Positions 55,198 to 64,000 of a stretch of 64,000 nucleotides of DNA are shown here, in pieces. The notes under the pieces are model-generated. The model saw nothing but the letters and a program-made list of their open reading frames with translations. It did no database searches and was not told where the DNA came from. Source of the DNA: Desulfonema magnum (GTDB lineage: Bacteria > Desulfobacterota > Desulfobacteria > Desulfobacterales > 4be13); NCBI RefSeq assembly GCF_017377395.1, contig NZ_CP061800.1, forward strand, positions 4,299,633 to 4,363,632, in the 5' to 3' direction. Both the position numbers and the translations under genes were made by a program. Position 1 is the first letter of the stretch. Each line of letters starts with the position of its first letter.

Positions 55198-55768
55198 TAT
55201 CTCCTTATTAAAATATTTTGTATTTTTTAGCTAAAAGCTGAAAACATACGGCATCCTTCATATTTGCCCAAAAGTACTTTACACTTTTGGTGATTTGAAA
55301 AAAAGTCCATTTTTTTTCAATCTACAAATTTTGTAGCTAAATAAAAGTAATATTTACAAATAGATATTGTAAAATCTACAAATTTTGTAGTTTTTTACAC
55401 ACTTCAAACATGATTAGCTAAAATTAACTACAAAATTTGTAGTTTTTTTTGTAATAGGTTGTTTATATTATAAAAATAATCAAAATTATCATGAATTAAA
55501 AAAAACATAAAAAATTCATTTTAGCTGAAAGTGTAAACTACTAAATGAAGGATGCCAAACATACAACTGAAAGCTGACAACCTGAAAACTGATACTGATT
55601 GCGAAAACAGACCTGCCAAATAAAACAGATTAGGCAATTTCCGGATTTCCAGTTTGTAGTTCCGCCTTTAGGCGATTTGGCACCGCCTAAAGGCGGAACT
55701 ACGAACTTATATATTCATTCTTGGAAATCGCCTTAGTTTTCGCAAATGGTATGACAATTAAAAACTGT
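55198..55768. other. Intergenic region with an operator-like cluster and inverted-repeat element
   Basis: A segment at about 55247-55555 is bounded by GGCATCCTTCAT and ATGAAGGATGCC, with TTTACACTTT / AAAGTGTAAA just inside. It holds three CTACAAAWTTTGTAG palindromes (listed separately). A further hairpin GTAGTTCCGCCTTTAGGCG / CGCCTAAAGGCGGAACTAC is at 55653-55704. The promoter of hbd should lie in this region. Confidence 0.8.
55322..55442. promoter_or_regulatory. Three regularly spaced CTACAAAWTTTGTAG palindromes
   Basis: Copies at 55322-55336, 55376-55390 and 55428-55442, spaced 54 and 52 bp (about five helical turns). A weaker TTTACAAATAGATATTGTAAA lies between the first two. Such same-face 15-bp palindromes look like a dimeric regulator's operators, 125-245 bp upstream of hbd. 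The regulator is unknown; the XRE-cupin protein is a candidate only by position. Confidence 0.6.
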
Positions 55769-56944
55769 CTATCGTTTTACAACCATTGCCACGGCTTCAC
55801 CTCCGCCGAGACACAGGGAGGCAAGTCCGGTTTTTTTATCCTGTCTGATCATTTCATATAAAAGCGTGACAAGGACCCGGCATCCGCTGGCACCGATGGG
55901 ATGACCCAGAGCGACAGCGCCGCCGTTCAAGTTGACTTTTGCGGGGTCCAGTTCAAGCTCTTTTAATATCGCAACAGTGGAACCGCTGAAGGCTTCGTTT
56001 ACTTCGTAAATGTCCACATCTTCCTTTGAAATGCCCTCTTTCTTCAAGCATTTCGGGATTGCCCATATGGGGGCCACAAGCACATATTTCATATCAATGC
56101 CGTAAGACGCCTGGGCACCGATGGTTGCAAGAATTTCACAACCGAGTTCCTCGGCTTTGTCTTTTGACATGACCACGACGGCAGCTCCTCCGTCACTGAT
56201 AATAGAAGCATTCCCCGCTGTTCCTAATCCGCCCTTTTTAAACGCGCCTTTCATCTTTGAGAGGATTTCATAGCTTGTCTCCCTCGGACATTCATCGTCA
56301 GAAAACAGAAGCGGATCGCCTTTACGCTGAGGAATTTCAACAGGCACAATCTCATCTTTGAATTTTCCGGTACGAACAGCTTCAAAAGCCCGTCGGTAGG
56401 ACTCTGCCCCGTATCGGTCCTGATCTTCACGGGTGACGTTGTATTTCTCCGAGCAAAGTTCGTTGGAAATGCCCATGTGAAAGTCATTGACAATATCCCA
56501 GAGTCCGTCATGGATCATGTGATCCTGTAGCTGGCCGCCTCCCATACGGTATCCGAAGCGGGCTTTTTCCAGGTAATACGGTGCCAGGCTCATATTTTCC
56601 ATGCCGCCCGCAACAACGACATCCGCATCCCCCAACTGGATGGCCTGAGCCGCGAGCATTACAGCTTTTAAAGAAGACCCGCACACTTTATTGATGGTAA
56701 TACATTCCGCTGCCCACGGCATACCCGCGAGAACTGCGGCCTGTTTGGCGGGATTCTGGCCGTAACCGCATGGCAGCACCTGGCCCATGATGACTTCGTC
56801 CACGACATTTTTCTCTATGCCGGCCCGTTTCACAGCCTCTTCAATCACAATCGCGCCCAGTTTGGTCGCGCCGATATTGCCTAACGAACCATTGAAATTG
56901 CCCAAAGGGGTCCGCACAGCACTTACAATGACAGCTTCTTTCAT
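55769..56944 (-). CDS. Acetyl-CoA acetyltransferase (thiolase)
   Basis: A 391-residue biosynthetic-type thiolase joining or splitting acetoacetyl-CoA. Cys88 nucleophile in [56 protein letters not shown] (His), and [12 protein letters not shown] (second Cys). Length is exactly that of PhaA/AtoB. ATG 56944 with AAAGAGGAGAG. It precedes hbd by 570 bp on the same strand; the operator cluster between them suggests that hbd has its own promoter. Confidence 0.96.
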   Translation of the reverse strand: MKEAVIVSAVRTPLGNFNGSLGNIGATKLGAIVIEEAVKRAGIEKNVVDEVIMGQVLPCGYGQNPAKQAAVLAGMPWAAECITINKVCGSSLKAVMLAAQAIQLGDADVVVAGGMENMSLAPYYLEKARFGYRMGGGQLQDHMIHDGLWDIVNDFHMGISNELCSEKYNVTREDQDRYGAESYRRAFEAVRTGKFKDEIVPVEIPQRKGDPLLFSDDECPRETSYEILSKMKGAFKKGGLGTAGNASIISDGGAAVVVMSKDKAEELGCEILATIGAQASYGIDMKYVLVAPIWAIPKCLKKEGISKEDVDIYEVNEAFSGSTVAILKELELDPAKVNLNGGAVALGHPIGASGCRVLVTLLYEMIRQDKKTGLASLCLGGGEAVAMVVKR

Positions 56945-56991
56945 TAAATACTCTCCTCTTTTTTTAAAACTGGTGAGGATTGAAAAGCACC

Positions 56992-57024
56992 ACTTTCAAT
57001 TCTCAATTTTTAATTTTCAATTCT
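56992..57024. repeat. Heptanucleotide array (TTCAATT-type) at the end of rnhA
   Basis: Four to five CAATTYT-type units spanning the last codons and stop of rnhA. Confidence 0.8.
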
Positions 57025-57745
57025 CATAAGCTGTATCAGGAGGCAAACCAGGTTGTGAAGCGGCCTGTGTGGCGAGTTGGTCACATCGTTCATTTCCCGC
57101 ATTACCAGCGTGTCCTTTTACCCATACAAATTTGACATCATGCATATTGCACAAATCAAGAAGCTGAACCCATAAATCCGCGTTTTCAGCACGATCTGTC
57201 TTATTTCGCATCCAGCCATTTCTCTGCCACCGTCTGGCCCAGCCCTTTGTGATGCCATTCACAACATATTTTGAATCACTATAAAGGGTTACAGAACATT
57301 TTCGCTTTAATTTTTTTAACCCCATGATACAGGCCATGAGTTCCATACGATTATTGGTTGTTCGCCGAAAACCGCCTGACAGTTCCTTCCGATGTTTCCC
57401 ATAGATCAGGACAACGCCGTAACCGCCCGGCCCCGGATTATTATGACATCCGCCGTCTGTGTAAATCGTTACTTCATCTGCTTTTGGGGAGACCTCAGGA
57501 TTTTTAATCTGTGATACGGAGGTTGTTTTTGAAACAGACTGTTTTTTTTGAAAAAAATAGGTTTTATCTTCTTTGCTTTTAAACTGAGACAGCCACTCTT
57601 CAGCATCTTTTAAGGAAGAGAACCCTTTGTAAAGGGCGTTCTGAAAACCATTGATCCGGCTTTCCGCTCCCTTCTCGCCATACCATTCATCATAAATCCC
57701 GGGACGATGCCCCCGGGCAACCGCATAATACTTTTTTGTCGCCAT
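57017..57745 (-). CDS. rnhA: Ribonuclease HI with N-terminal hybrid-binding domain
   Basis: A 242-residue protein that cuts RNA in RNA-DNA hybrids. Residues 1-52 form the eukaryote-like hybrid-binding domain ([43 protein letters not shown]). A linker follows, then the RNase H domain (about 90-235) with catalytic acids in [16 protein letters not shown] (Asp), [10 protein letters not shown] (Glu), [11 protein letters not shown] (Asp) and NERCDQLA (Asp). ATG 57745. It is separate in function from the downstream thiolase gene, although on the same strand with a 70-bp gap. Confidence 0.95.
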   Translation of the reverse strand: MATKKYYAVARGHRPGIYDEWYGEKGAESRINGFQNALYKGFSSLKDAEEWLSQFKSKEDKTYFFQKKQSVSKTTSVSQIKNPEVSPKADEVTIYTDGGCHNNPGPGGYGVVLIYGKHRKELSGGFRRTTNNRMELMACIMGLKKLKRKCSVTLYSDSKYVVNGITKGWARRWQRNGWMRNKTDRAENADLWVQLLDLCNMHDVKFVWVKGHAGNAGNERCDQLATQAASQPGLPPDTAYEN

Positions 57746-58604
57746 ACATATCGGAGCAGGGGCTTTTCACGGCAAGGGACTGAAAATCCCTTTTTTACCA
57801 GAAATCCCTGTGGTTTTGTTTTTACTGTAAGAAATTATAAAAAATTATCCTGATGATAACGGATTCAGGGAAGGCTGAACAGGCCCCGCATGATAAATGC
57901 TGCAAATATATTGCCCCTGCGGGGCTTTGTTGGCATCCCCTGAATCCGTCATCATCAGTATATTTTTATCCGGAGTGCCAAAGTCGCACTTTGGCCGGTC
58001 GCACTTTGGCCGATCACACTTTGGCAGAACACCGATGTTTTCAGGTATTGAAAATATTGCCAAAGTGCAACTTTGGCACTCCGGACTGACAAACTTATCT
58101 TAAAACTATATGTTGATAACGCATGATGTTCTGAAAATCAACAGCTATTTGAAAGGGCAGAAAAATTTTCAGATCAGATTCCCCCCGTTCCTGCCTGCAC
58201 CGTAATAATAACCAGGATTTATTTGTGTTTCATTATGACCGACAGGACATGTGTAGAAACAGCCCCGCCAGCATGACCAGAAAGCCTTCAAAACACAGCT
58301 TTGTATGCAGGCTTCGGAAACTGCGGCATTCCCTGAATCTGTCATCATCAGGATTTTCCAAGTTAATCTTGATCAAATGATGATAATAGTATAATTGGAT
58401 CAAATAAGGATACCATTGGTATTTATCCATCAATAACACTCGATGTTCAAGTTTTTTTTGTCATTCCTGCAAAAGCAGGAATCCACGGCTTTCGGAAACA
58501 CCGCATTTGCCAAAAACGGATTCCTGCTTTTGCAGGAATGACAGGCCTTTTGTTCGAACCGGGTCAAAAAATTTGATCATCGGGTAACAGATAACGGAGG
58601 TAAA
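57746..58604. other. Repeat-filled region between divergent rnhA and dapB
   Basis: Four elements: (1) 57848-57957, arms CTGATGATAACGGATTCAGG and CCCTGAATCCGTCATCATCAG; (2) 57970-58086, TCCGGAGTGCCAAAGTCGCA with CACTTTGGCC repeats and inverted partner GCCAAAGTGCAACTTTGGCA; (3) about 58230-58352, a second, diverged copy of type 1 ending CCCTGAATCTGTCATCATCAGG; (4) 58438-58583, a dRS3-like element nearly identical to 43228-43370, ending 22 bp before dapB. No coding frame is supported. Confidence 0.85.
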
Positions 58605-59435
58605 ATGAACCCAATCAAACTCATGGTGAACGGTATTCCCGGTAATATGGCAGTGAATGTGGCAGAACATGCTGCAACTAACGAAAAATTTGAACTGATT
58701 CCGTATTCACTTACCGGACCGGAAATTACACAAAGTGAGTATGCTCTCAATTCTCTTTCTGTCCGGCTTATCCGTCCGGAAATGCGGGACCAGATGATAG
58801 CGGATATAAAAAAAAACAAGGGAAGCTTTATCATCGTGGATTACACTCATCCTTCGGCTGTAAACAATAACGCAACATTTTATTGTGAAAACAGCATTCC
58901 TTTTGTGATGGGAACAACAGGCGGTGACAGAAACTTTCTTACAGACACGGTGAATGCCAGTTCCGTTCCCGCTGTCATTGCGCCGAACATGGGCAAACAG
59001 ATCGTCGGCTTCCAGGCCATGATGGAATACGCTGCAAACACATTTCCAGGTCTTTTTGACGGATATTCTCTTGAAATAAAGGAAAGCCATCAGAAAGGAA
59101 AAGCAGACACCAGCGGAACGGCCAAAGCAATGGTGCAACATTTTAACAAACTGGGGGTTCCCTTTTCTGAAGATGCGATTGTCAAAGAACGTGATCCTGA
59201 GATACAGAAAACGGTATGGGGCATACCGGAAGAACACCTGAAAGGTCACGGATGGCACACCTACAATCTTGTTTCCAATGATAAAACTGTCAATTTTACG
59301 TTCTCGCACAATATAAATGGCCGGGATGTTTATGCCAGAGGAACCCTTGACGCGGTTGCATACCTGTTTGAAAAAGTGGAACACGGCGCGAAAGGAAAAG
59401 TGTTTACGATGATTGATGTATTAAAAGGTAATTAA
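58605..59435 (+). CDS. dapB: 4-hydroxy-tetrahydrodipicolinate reductase
   Basis: A 276-residue DapB of the plant/long type. NAD(P)H site MVNGIPGNMAVNVAEHA, the FIIVDYTHPSAVNNN segment, PFVMGTTGGDR, APNMGKQIVGFQAMMEYAAN and the catalytic/substrate region IKESHQKGKADTSGTAKAMV (His-x4-K with Lys as acid, and GTA). It reduces the dihydrodipicolinate precursor in lysine and diaminopimelate synthesis. ATG 58605 with GGAGGT. It is not next to other dap genes here. The GIPGNM replaces the more usual GxxGRMG nucleotide loop, a trait of the plant-like group. Confidence 0.92.
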   Translation: MNPIKLMVNGIPGNMAVNVAEHAATNEKFELIPYSLTGPEITQSEYALNSLSVRLIRPEMRDQMIADIKKNKGSFIIVDYTHPSAVNNNATFYCENSIPFVMGTTGGDRNFLTDTVNASSVPAVIAPNMGKQIVGFQAMMEYAANTFPGLFDGYSLEIKESHQKGKADTSGTAKAMVQHFNKLGVPFSEDAIVKERDPEIQKTVWGIPEEHLKGHGWHTYNLVSNDKTVNFTFSHNINGRDVYARGTLDAVAYLFEKVEHGAKGKVFTMIDVLKGN

Positions 59436-59506
59436 CGCTGTTGGTTTCATTTGTCTGATGGGTCAAAGTCAATAAAACAAATGAAACCGGCAAAATAAAT
59501 AACACC

Positions 59507-62371
59507 ATGAAAGATGAAGCAAAAACAAAAAAGCAGCTCATAGCGGAATTAAACGCGTTGCGCCGGATAAATAAAGAATTGGAGCAGCGTGTTCATGAAC
59601 AGGCCCAAGCGTTTGAAGAAGAAATCAAAGAACACAGACACGCTGAAAGTCTGCTGATAAAAAACAAATCCTGCTTTCGCGCACTGATCGAAAGCTTTCC
59701 CAGCGGAACCGTGGCGTTGCTTGACCGGGATTTGCGCTACATGCTGGCCGGAGGCGAAGGATATAAAAAAATTGGGATAACCCCTTCTGATTTATTAGGA
59801 AAGCGATTCAGTGAGGTCTGGCCTGCGAAAATGTGTGATTTTTTTGAACCTCTTTATGCTAATGTCTTTCGTGGTGAAAAACAGAGTGTTGAATATCATC
59901 TTGGCGGTTTGGACTGGCTGGTTCATATTGTGCCGACGCTCACCAGGGAGGAAGACAATGTTGAAGCCATCACACTGCTGGTTGTTGATATCACAGATTT
60001 CAAAAAATTGGAAAAAGAAATCCGGCTGGTGGGGGAGCGATTGGAATTTTTGCTGGCCCAGAGTCCGGCCATTATTTACAGCGCTGACCCGAACTGTGAA
60101 TTTGAGACCACGTTCATTAGTAAAAATTTAGAAACAATTCACGGATATCTGCCTGAAAAATATTATAAATTTCCTCATTTCTGGATGAATATCACTCATC
60201 CGGAAGACATTGACGAAGCCCTTAAATGGGTGGAAAATATTGATGAGGCCACAAAACAGATAAATAAAAGTCTTGTGGAAAAAGGGGCTTTTGAAGTTGA
60301 ATATCATCTGCAAAATCAGGATGGTTCTTATTGCTGGATTCAGGACAGGGGCAGACTGATTTATGATGACGCGGGAAACGCGCTGGAAGTGGTCGGATGT
60401 ATGATAGATGTCACCGAGCAAAAGCAGGCCCAGGAAGAGCTTAACAAATACCGGCGTCAGTTGGAAGAACTGGTTACAAAACGTACCGCAGCACTGGAAA
60501 AAGAGATTGAAGAACGCAAAGTGACTGAACAATCACTGCGGGAAAGTGAGGAGCGTTTTCGCCAATTGGTGGAAAACATTCACCAGGTCTTTTGGATGTG
60601 GGACATAAAAACAGAAAAAATGCTCTATGTCAGTCCGGCATATGAAAAAATATGGGGAAAAACATGTCAAAGCCTCTATGAGACGCCTGCTTCTTTTCCG
60701 GATTCTGTTCATCCGCAAGACAGACAAGTCGCAGCCAGAATATTCGGAAACCGTCTGCAAATTAACAAATTTGATGAGGAGTACCGAATTATCCGGTCGG
60801 ACAAAGAAGTGAGGTGGATTAAGAACCGGGCGTTTCCCATATACAATGACAAAGGAGAGGTTTATCGTATTGCGGGAATTGCTGAAGATTGTACCGAACA
60901 AAAAAGAACCGGGGATGCTTTAAAATCAAGCGAGGCCCATTATCGCCTTCTTGCAGAAAGCGTGACCGAAGGCGTCGGAATCATACAGAATAAAAAACTG
61001 GTGTTTGTAAATACCGCGCTGGCCTCCCTTTTGGCTTATCCCAAAGACGACCTCCTCAGAACAGCGCTCCTTTCCCTGATTTGTGATGATCACAAGGTGT
61101 ATTTTCACAAAAAGATTCTTGATCCTGTTCCCGGACATAAAAATGAGACAGAAAAGCCTATTGAAAAAGATGAGAGTTTCAGATCATTCTGGGGGCAGGT
61201 GATTTGCGGAGACGGCCGGAAAATCTGGACCGAATGGCATCGAAATTCTGTCAGATGGGAAAATGTCCCTTCTGTCTTTGTCACTGTAAGAGATATTACC
61301 GAGGTGAAGCTTCGGGAGTTCGCTCTGAGAGAAGAAAAAGAAAATATCTACAGGGAATATATCGAACTCAGAGCCTCGAGTATCAAAAATCAGTACAAAT
61401 TCGGGCATATCATTGGCAAAAGCCGGGTGATACAGGAAATTTACGCAATTATCCTGAAAGCTTCGGCCCATGAGGATAATGTCATTATTTACGGAGAATC
61501 CGGGACAGGCAAAGAACTGGCTGCCCGGACCATCCATGACATGAGCAACCGTCACAGCAAGCCTTTTGTGCCGGTGAACTGCGGAGCCATTCCTGAAACG
61601 CTTTTTGAAAGTGAGTTTTTCGGATATCGGAAAGGGGCTTTCACAGGGGCGTTTGCGGACAAACATGGTTTCTTTTGTCTTGCTCACGGAGGCACGTTGT
61701 TTCTTGATGAAATAGGAGAACTCACCCTGAATATGCAGGTCAAGTTTCTGAGAGCCATTGAGGGCGGAAATTACACGCCGCTCGGAACCAATGAGGCCAA
61801 AAAGGCTGATGTGCGTATCATCGCGGCCACAAACAAAAACCTCGCGGATATGGTAAGAGAGGGAAAATTCCGTGAGGACCTTTTTTATAGGGTTCATGTT
61901 ATTCCTATTACAATACCGCCTTTAAGAGATCGGAAGGGTGATATTCCTTTGCTGGCGGATCATTTCCTAAAACTTCATGGAGACGGCAAAGCCTCAAAAC
62001 GAATTTCCGGTCAGATTTACGACACGCTTCTGAGTCATAGCTGGCCAGGGAATGTTCGTGAACTTGAAAACATGATGAAACGTTATCTGGCAACAAATCA
62101 GATAGATTTCGTTAATATTCATACCCCTCAGGGGAGTGATAAAAACGCTCTTTCAACAAAAGGTTTTCACCAGGAAGACTTAAAACTTCGCGAGTGTCTG
62201 GAAGCCTTTGAAAAAAAGATTATCATTAAAACCCTGGAGCAAAATCGCTGGCACCGGGGGAAAACAGCCAGAACATTAGGCATGCCCGAAAGAACGCTTT
62301 ACAGAAAACTGAAGCAGTTTAATTTATGCCGCAACATATGTGAACCCCGTAAGAGAACTTCAAATAAATAA
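59507..62371 (+). CDS. PAS-sensor sigma-54-dependent transcriptional activator
   Basis: A 954-residue one-component regulator. Coiled coil (about 1-55), then four PAS domains (about 58-172, 178-308, 345-472, 475-610) with PAC ends such as VVGCMIDVTEQKQAQ and IAGIAEDCTEQKR. The AAA+ domain (about 635-865) has Walker A GESGTGKE (from residue 663), GAFTGA (from 710) for sigma-54 contact, Walker B GGTLFLDEIGEL, and the R-finger region FREDLFYRVHVI. A Fis-type HTH ends it (RWHRGKTARTLGMPERTLYRKLKQF). No receiver or membrane segment, so it senses cytoplasmic signals. ATG 59507; no strong ribosome site. Sigma-54-type promoters lie at 62531, 62667 and 62975. Confidence 0.95.
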   Translation: MKDEAKTKKQLIAELNALRRINKELEQRVHEQAQAFEEEIKEHRHAESLLIKNKSCFRALIESFPSGTVALLDRDLRYMLAGGEGYKKIGITPSDLLGKRFSEVWPAKMCDFFEPLYANVFRGEKQSVEYHLGGLDWLVHIVPTLTREEDNVEAITLLVVDITDFKKLEKEIRLVGERLEFLLAQSPAIIYSADPNCEFETTFISKNLETIHGYLPEKYYKFPHFWMNITHPEDIDEALKWVENIDEATKQINKSLVEKGAFEVEYHLQNQDGSYCWIQDRGRLIYDDAGNALEVVGCMIDVTEQKQAQEELNKYRRQLEELVTKRTAALEKEIEERKVTEQSLRESEERFRQLVENIHQVFWMWDIKTEKMLYVSPAYEKIWGKTCQSLYETPASFPDSVHPQDRQVAARIFGNRLQINKFDEEYRIIRSDKEVRWIKNRAFPIYNDKGEVYRIAGIAEDCTEQKRTGDALKSSEAHYRLLAESVTEGVGIIQNKKLVFVNTALASLLAYPKDDLLRTALLSLICDDHKVYFHKKILDPVPGHKNETEKPIEKDESFRSFWGQVICGDGRKIWTEWHRNSVRWENVPSVFVTVRDITEVKLREFALREEKENIYREYIELRASSIKNQYKFGHIIGKSRVIQEIYAIILKASAHEDNVIIYGESGTGKELAARTIHDMSNRHSKPFVPVNCGAIPETLFESEFFGYRKGAFTGAFADKHGFFCLAHGGTLFLDEIGELTLNMQVKFLRAIEGGNYTPLGTNEAKKADVRIIAATNKNLADMVREGKFREDLFYRVHVIPITIPPLRDRKGDIPLLADHFLKLHGDGKASKRISGQIYDTLLSHSWPGNVRELENMMKRYLATNQIDFVNIHTPQGSDKNALSTKGFHQEDLKLRECLEAFEKKIIIKTLEQNRWHRGKTARTLGMPERTLYRKLKQFNLCRNICEPRKRTSNK

Positions 62372-62530
62372 TATCAGCCGTTCGAAAAGTTCCCGGGATG
62401 TGTGCGGGATAAAAAAGACAGGCAGCGGAGAAATCCGGGGTTTTCCGGCGGCGGAAACATGCGTTCCCTGAGCTTGTCGAAGGGAACAAAAAATAATAAT
62501 ATTTGAAAGATTGTTTTACATCAATACCGT

Positions 62531-62547
62531 TCGGCACGATTTTTGCA
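62531..62547 (+). promoter_or_regulatory. Sigma-54-type promoter candidate (rightward)
   Basis: CGGCACGATTTTTGCAT: GG-N10-GC spacing is exact and the GGCACG and TTTTGCA elements match the consensus well. Confidence 0.6.
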
Positions 62548-62666
62548 TACATTTGTAACTAACTGAATTCATATATCCGGAAAACTGAAATCCCGAAATG
62601 TCCGCCGGGCGTTTTTCGGAAACAATTTCTCCAAAATGCGGAAATGCCGGGCATTTCCGTCCGGCT

Positions 62667-62683
62667 ATGCAAAAATCATGCCG
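62667..62683 (-). promoter_or_regulatory. Sigma-54-type promoter candidate (leftward)
   Basis: Minus strand CGGCATGATTTTTGCATA, GG-N10-GC exact. It faces the site at 62531 across about 120 bp, within an inverted duplication. Confidence 0.6.
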
Positions 62684-62974
62684 AACGATATTGGTTTTAC
62701 ATGTTTTTTTTGTAATCAATATGAAAACTTAATTTTTTTAATGAAACTGAATTAGTTAATAAAGGTTATCATAATATTCAGCCAAAATCGTCATAAATTA
62801 TGACATTTTGACAGGTTTACATTTTTTATTTTTTATTTAAATAAGTTAATCCGTATTTTCCGAATCATTATCTGCCATTTTGTCAGCTTTCCATATTCTT
62901 CGGCCCCGTACTTTGTCCTTTCAGATTTATATTTCTTATAAATTCAAATGCGTTAATATGTGCTGCTTTTCTTA

Positions 62975-62990
62975 TGGCATGATATTTGCT
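62975..62990 (+). promoter_or_regulatory. Sigma-54-type promoter of the receiver gene
   Basis: TGGCATGATATTTGCT, GG-N10-GC exact; predicted start near 63001, giving a 210-nt leader for the gene at 63213. Nearly the same as the site at 26051. The sigma-54 activator gene lies just upstream. Confidence 0.7.
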
Positions 62991-63120
62991 TGTATATAAT
63001 TATAAACAGGCGCATCTGTGAATCAGGGAAAGCGGGCAGACAAGCAAAAATGAGTAACAGATCCTGAACTTCAGGGAGGTCTTCCTGATATTTTACTAGG
63101 GATACGCCACTGTAACACCC

Positions 63121-63150
63121 CTCGGATTTCCGAAACTTCGGAGTCTGTAC
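63121..63150 (+). repeat. Leader motif copy 1 (CGGAAACTTCGGAGTCTGTA type)
   Basis: CTCGGATTTCCGAAACTTCG then GAGTCTGTAC, within the leader of the receiver gene. Two related copies lie before the GGDEF gene (63683-63712 and 63748-63778). Confidence 0.55.
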
Positions 63151-63212
63151 TAAATAAAAAAACTTTTGTCCGAATGCTTTGTTTAAAATAAAAATCAGGA
63201 GGATGATTTATC

Positions 63213-63575
63213 ATGAAGATTCTGATTGTCGAGGATGATATTTCTTTTGCCACATCTATGAAAAAAAGTATTCAGACATGGGGACACAAGGTTGAAAAGT
63301 CAAAAACCGGCAAGGCAGCGTTAAAAAAAATTCAGCAGGAGAAATTTGACTTGGTGCTGCTTGATATTTATTTACCTGATTATAAAGGATATGAACTGAT
63401 TCCGCAATTTAAAGCGATATGGCCGGACATCGGGATTGTCACGATGACTCACCATAACTATAAAAATTTGGAATTAAGGGTCCGACAGCAAAAGATTCTC
63501 TTTTATATGATAAAACCTTTTAAAACAGAGGAACTGAAAGTGCTTTTGGATCATATTTCTCAAAAATGCTTTTAA
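63213..63575 (+). CDS. Stand-alone response-regulator receiver protein
   Basis: A 120-residue single-domain receiver. Acidic pair VEDD (Asp8, Asp9), phospho-acceptor Asp51 in LVLLDIYLPDYKG, Thr77/Thr79 in IVTMTHH, and Lys101 in YMIKPFKTEE. With no output domain it must act by protein contact, for example on the GGDEF protein encoded next or on a kinase. ATG 63213 with CAGGAGG. It appears to be driven by the sigma-54-type promoter at 62975 through a 210-nt leader. Confidence 0.93.
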   Translation: MKILIVEDDISFATSMKKSIQTWGHKVEKSKTGKAALKKIQQEKFDLVLLDIYLPDYKGYELIPQFKAIWPDIGIVTMTHHNYKNLELRVRQQKILFYMIKPFKTEELKVLLDHISQKCF

Positions 63576-63682
63576 ATCAGGGAATGGCCGAGCCTGGTTT
63601 ATCAGCATCCCCTGCTTTCCCGATAAGATAAGAATAAATCCGGGAGTGAGGGAATGAAATCGGGTCAGTTCATAAGACAAGC

Positions 63683-63778
63683 CTCCGGATTTTGGAAATT
63701 TCAGAACTGTGGCCTCGCCAACATGGGAATATTACCTGAATAATTTTCCCAATATCGGAAACTTCGAAGACTGTAATG
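63683..63778 (+). repeat. Leader motif copies 2 and 3 upstream of the GGDEF gene
   Basis: CTCCGGATTTTGGAAATTTC (63683) and CAATATCGGAAACTTCGAAG (63750), each followed by A-CTGT. The last copy ends 20 bp before the start codon at 63798. Confidence 0.55.
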
Positions 63779-63797
63779 TGTAAACGAGGGGGAAAAT

Positions 63798-64000
63798 ATG
63801 CACAGAATGAATAAACCAGAGGAATTCCTCGCTTTGGAAATTCCGAAAGACACCCTGGAAAGGATGGAAGAAAAGGTTCGGCGTTACGCGTTTTTTGATA
63901 CATTAACTGGCCTTCCGAACAGGACATTGCTTTTTGATCGCCTCTCCCATGCAATCGAACGAATGCGGCGAAGAAATGATTATCGGTATTCCGTTCTGTT
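63798..64000 (+). CDS. GGDEF (diguanylate cyclase) protein, 5' part, runs off right edge
   Basis: From ATG 63798 (GAGGGGG upstream) the frame stays open to the window end, 67 residues. After a short N-terminal helix (PKDTLERMEEKVRRYAFF) comes DTLTGLPNRTLLFDRLSHAI, the opening signature of GGDEF domains, which make cyclic di-GMP. The active-site GGDEF and any EAL domain lie beyond the edge, so activity cannot be judged. It follows the receiver gene by 222 bp and may be partnered with it. Confidence 0.85.
   Translation, partial: MHRMNKPEEFLALEIPKDTLERMEEKVRRYAFFDTLTGLPNRTLLFDRLSHAIERMRRRNDYRYSVL

Larger units (their letters stand above)
62372..63000. other. Intergenic region with facing sigma-54-type promoters
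   Basis: Two inverted copies of a roughly 28-bp block (CAATAYCGTTCGGCAYGATT, then TTTGCATA) at about 62522-62549 and 62665-62693 hold the sites listed below. Between them is a G/C-rich piece with CCGGGCGTTTTTCGG and a GAAATGCCGGGCATTTC hairpin. A GTTCCCTGAGCTTGTCGAAG palindrome is at 62463-62487. No gene is seen. Confidence 0.7.

Overview
The window looks like a chromosomal stretch from a sulfate-reducing deltaproteobacterium (Desulfobacterota, probably Desulfobacterales; a large-genome filamentous or multicellular lineage such as Desulfonema would fit). This is inferred from gene content: a YedE/TusA/DUF3343 selenium-sulfur cluster, a thiolase/hydroxybutyryl-CoA dehydrogenase/acyl-CoA dehydrogenase set, a PurS-PurL fusion, sigma-54 regulation, an ISDol1-like element, CHAT and CHASE2 proteins, and very many interspersed palindromic repeats. 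No rRNA, tRNA or CRISPR array was seen.

Layout. 1-9.1 kb: 5' part of lnt, a LOG-family gene, HPr and Enzyme I of a PTS, a hairpin repeat array, smpB, a DHH-CBS-nucleotidyltransferase fusion, and a thioredoxin-fold/HEAT protein. 9.1-16.3 kb: an IS630 remnant, then a probable three-gene unit of exported proteins: TPR-CHAT caspase-like protein, CHASE2 membrane protein, unknown secreted protein. 16.4-21.3 kb (minus): lpd remnant, purQ, a coiled-coil PD-(D/E)XK-like gene, purSL. 21.7-28.2 kb: a tandem universal stress protein and two paralogous STAND-like TPR proteins separated by 2.6 kb of repeats holding two sigma-54-type promoters. 28.3-35.5 kb: an MscS-like channel; yedE-tusA-DUF3343-nnrD-like cluster whose last gene is clipped by an insertion sequence with a 7-bp target duplication. 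35.5-43.6 kb: broken RAYT transposase, RHS remnant, a secreted protein with about 150 cysteines in T-x-C-P heptapeptide repeats, and a DsbA-like oxidoreductase, flanked by two identical inverted 88-bp MITE copies. 43.6-49 kb (minus): two related large membrane proteins led by a GEMM-I (cyclic dinucleotide) riboswitch with an overlapping terminator. 49-52 kb: an ISAzo13 element split by an ISDol1-like element. 52.4-57.7 kb (minus): rnhA, thiolase, hbd, XRE-cupin regulator, acyl-CoA dehydrogenase. 58.6-64 kb (plus): dapB, a four-PAS sigma-54 activator, sigma-54-type promoters, a lone receiver protein and the start of a GGDEF protein.

Themes. Tandem 7-bp arrays of at least six unrelated sequences occur at a dozen places, several inside open coding frames (lnt, purL, both riboswitch-linked membrane genes). 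Cyclic dinucleotide signalling appears twice (GEMM-I riboswitch; GGDEF gene at the right edge), and sigma-54 signals appear twice. The most notable units are the CHAT/CHASE2/secreted trio, the riboswitch operon with an IS about 45 bp upstream of its aptamer, and the cysteine-rich repeat protein beside a disulfide oxidoreductase.
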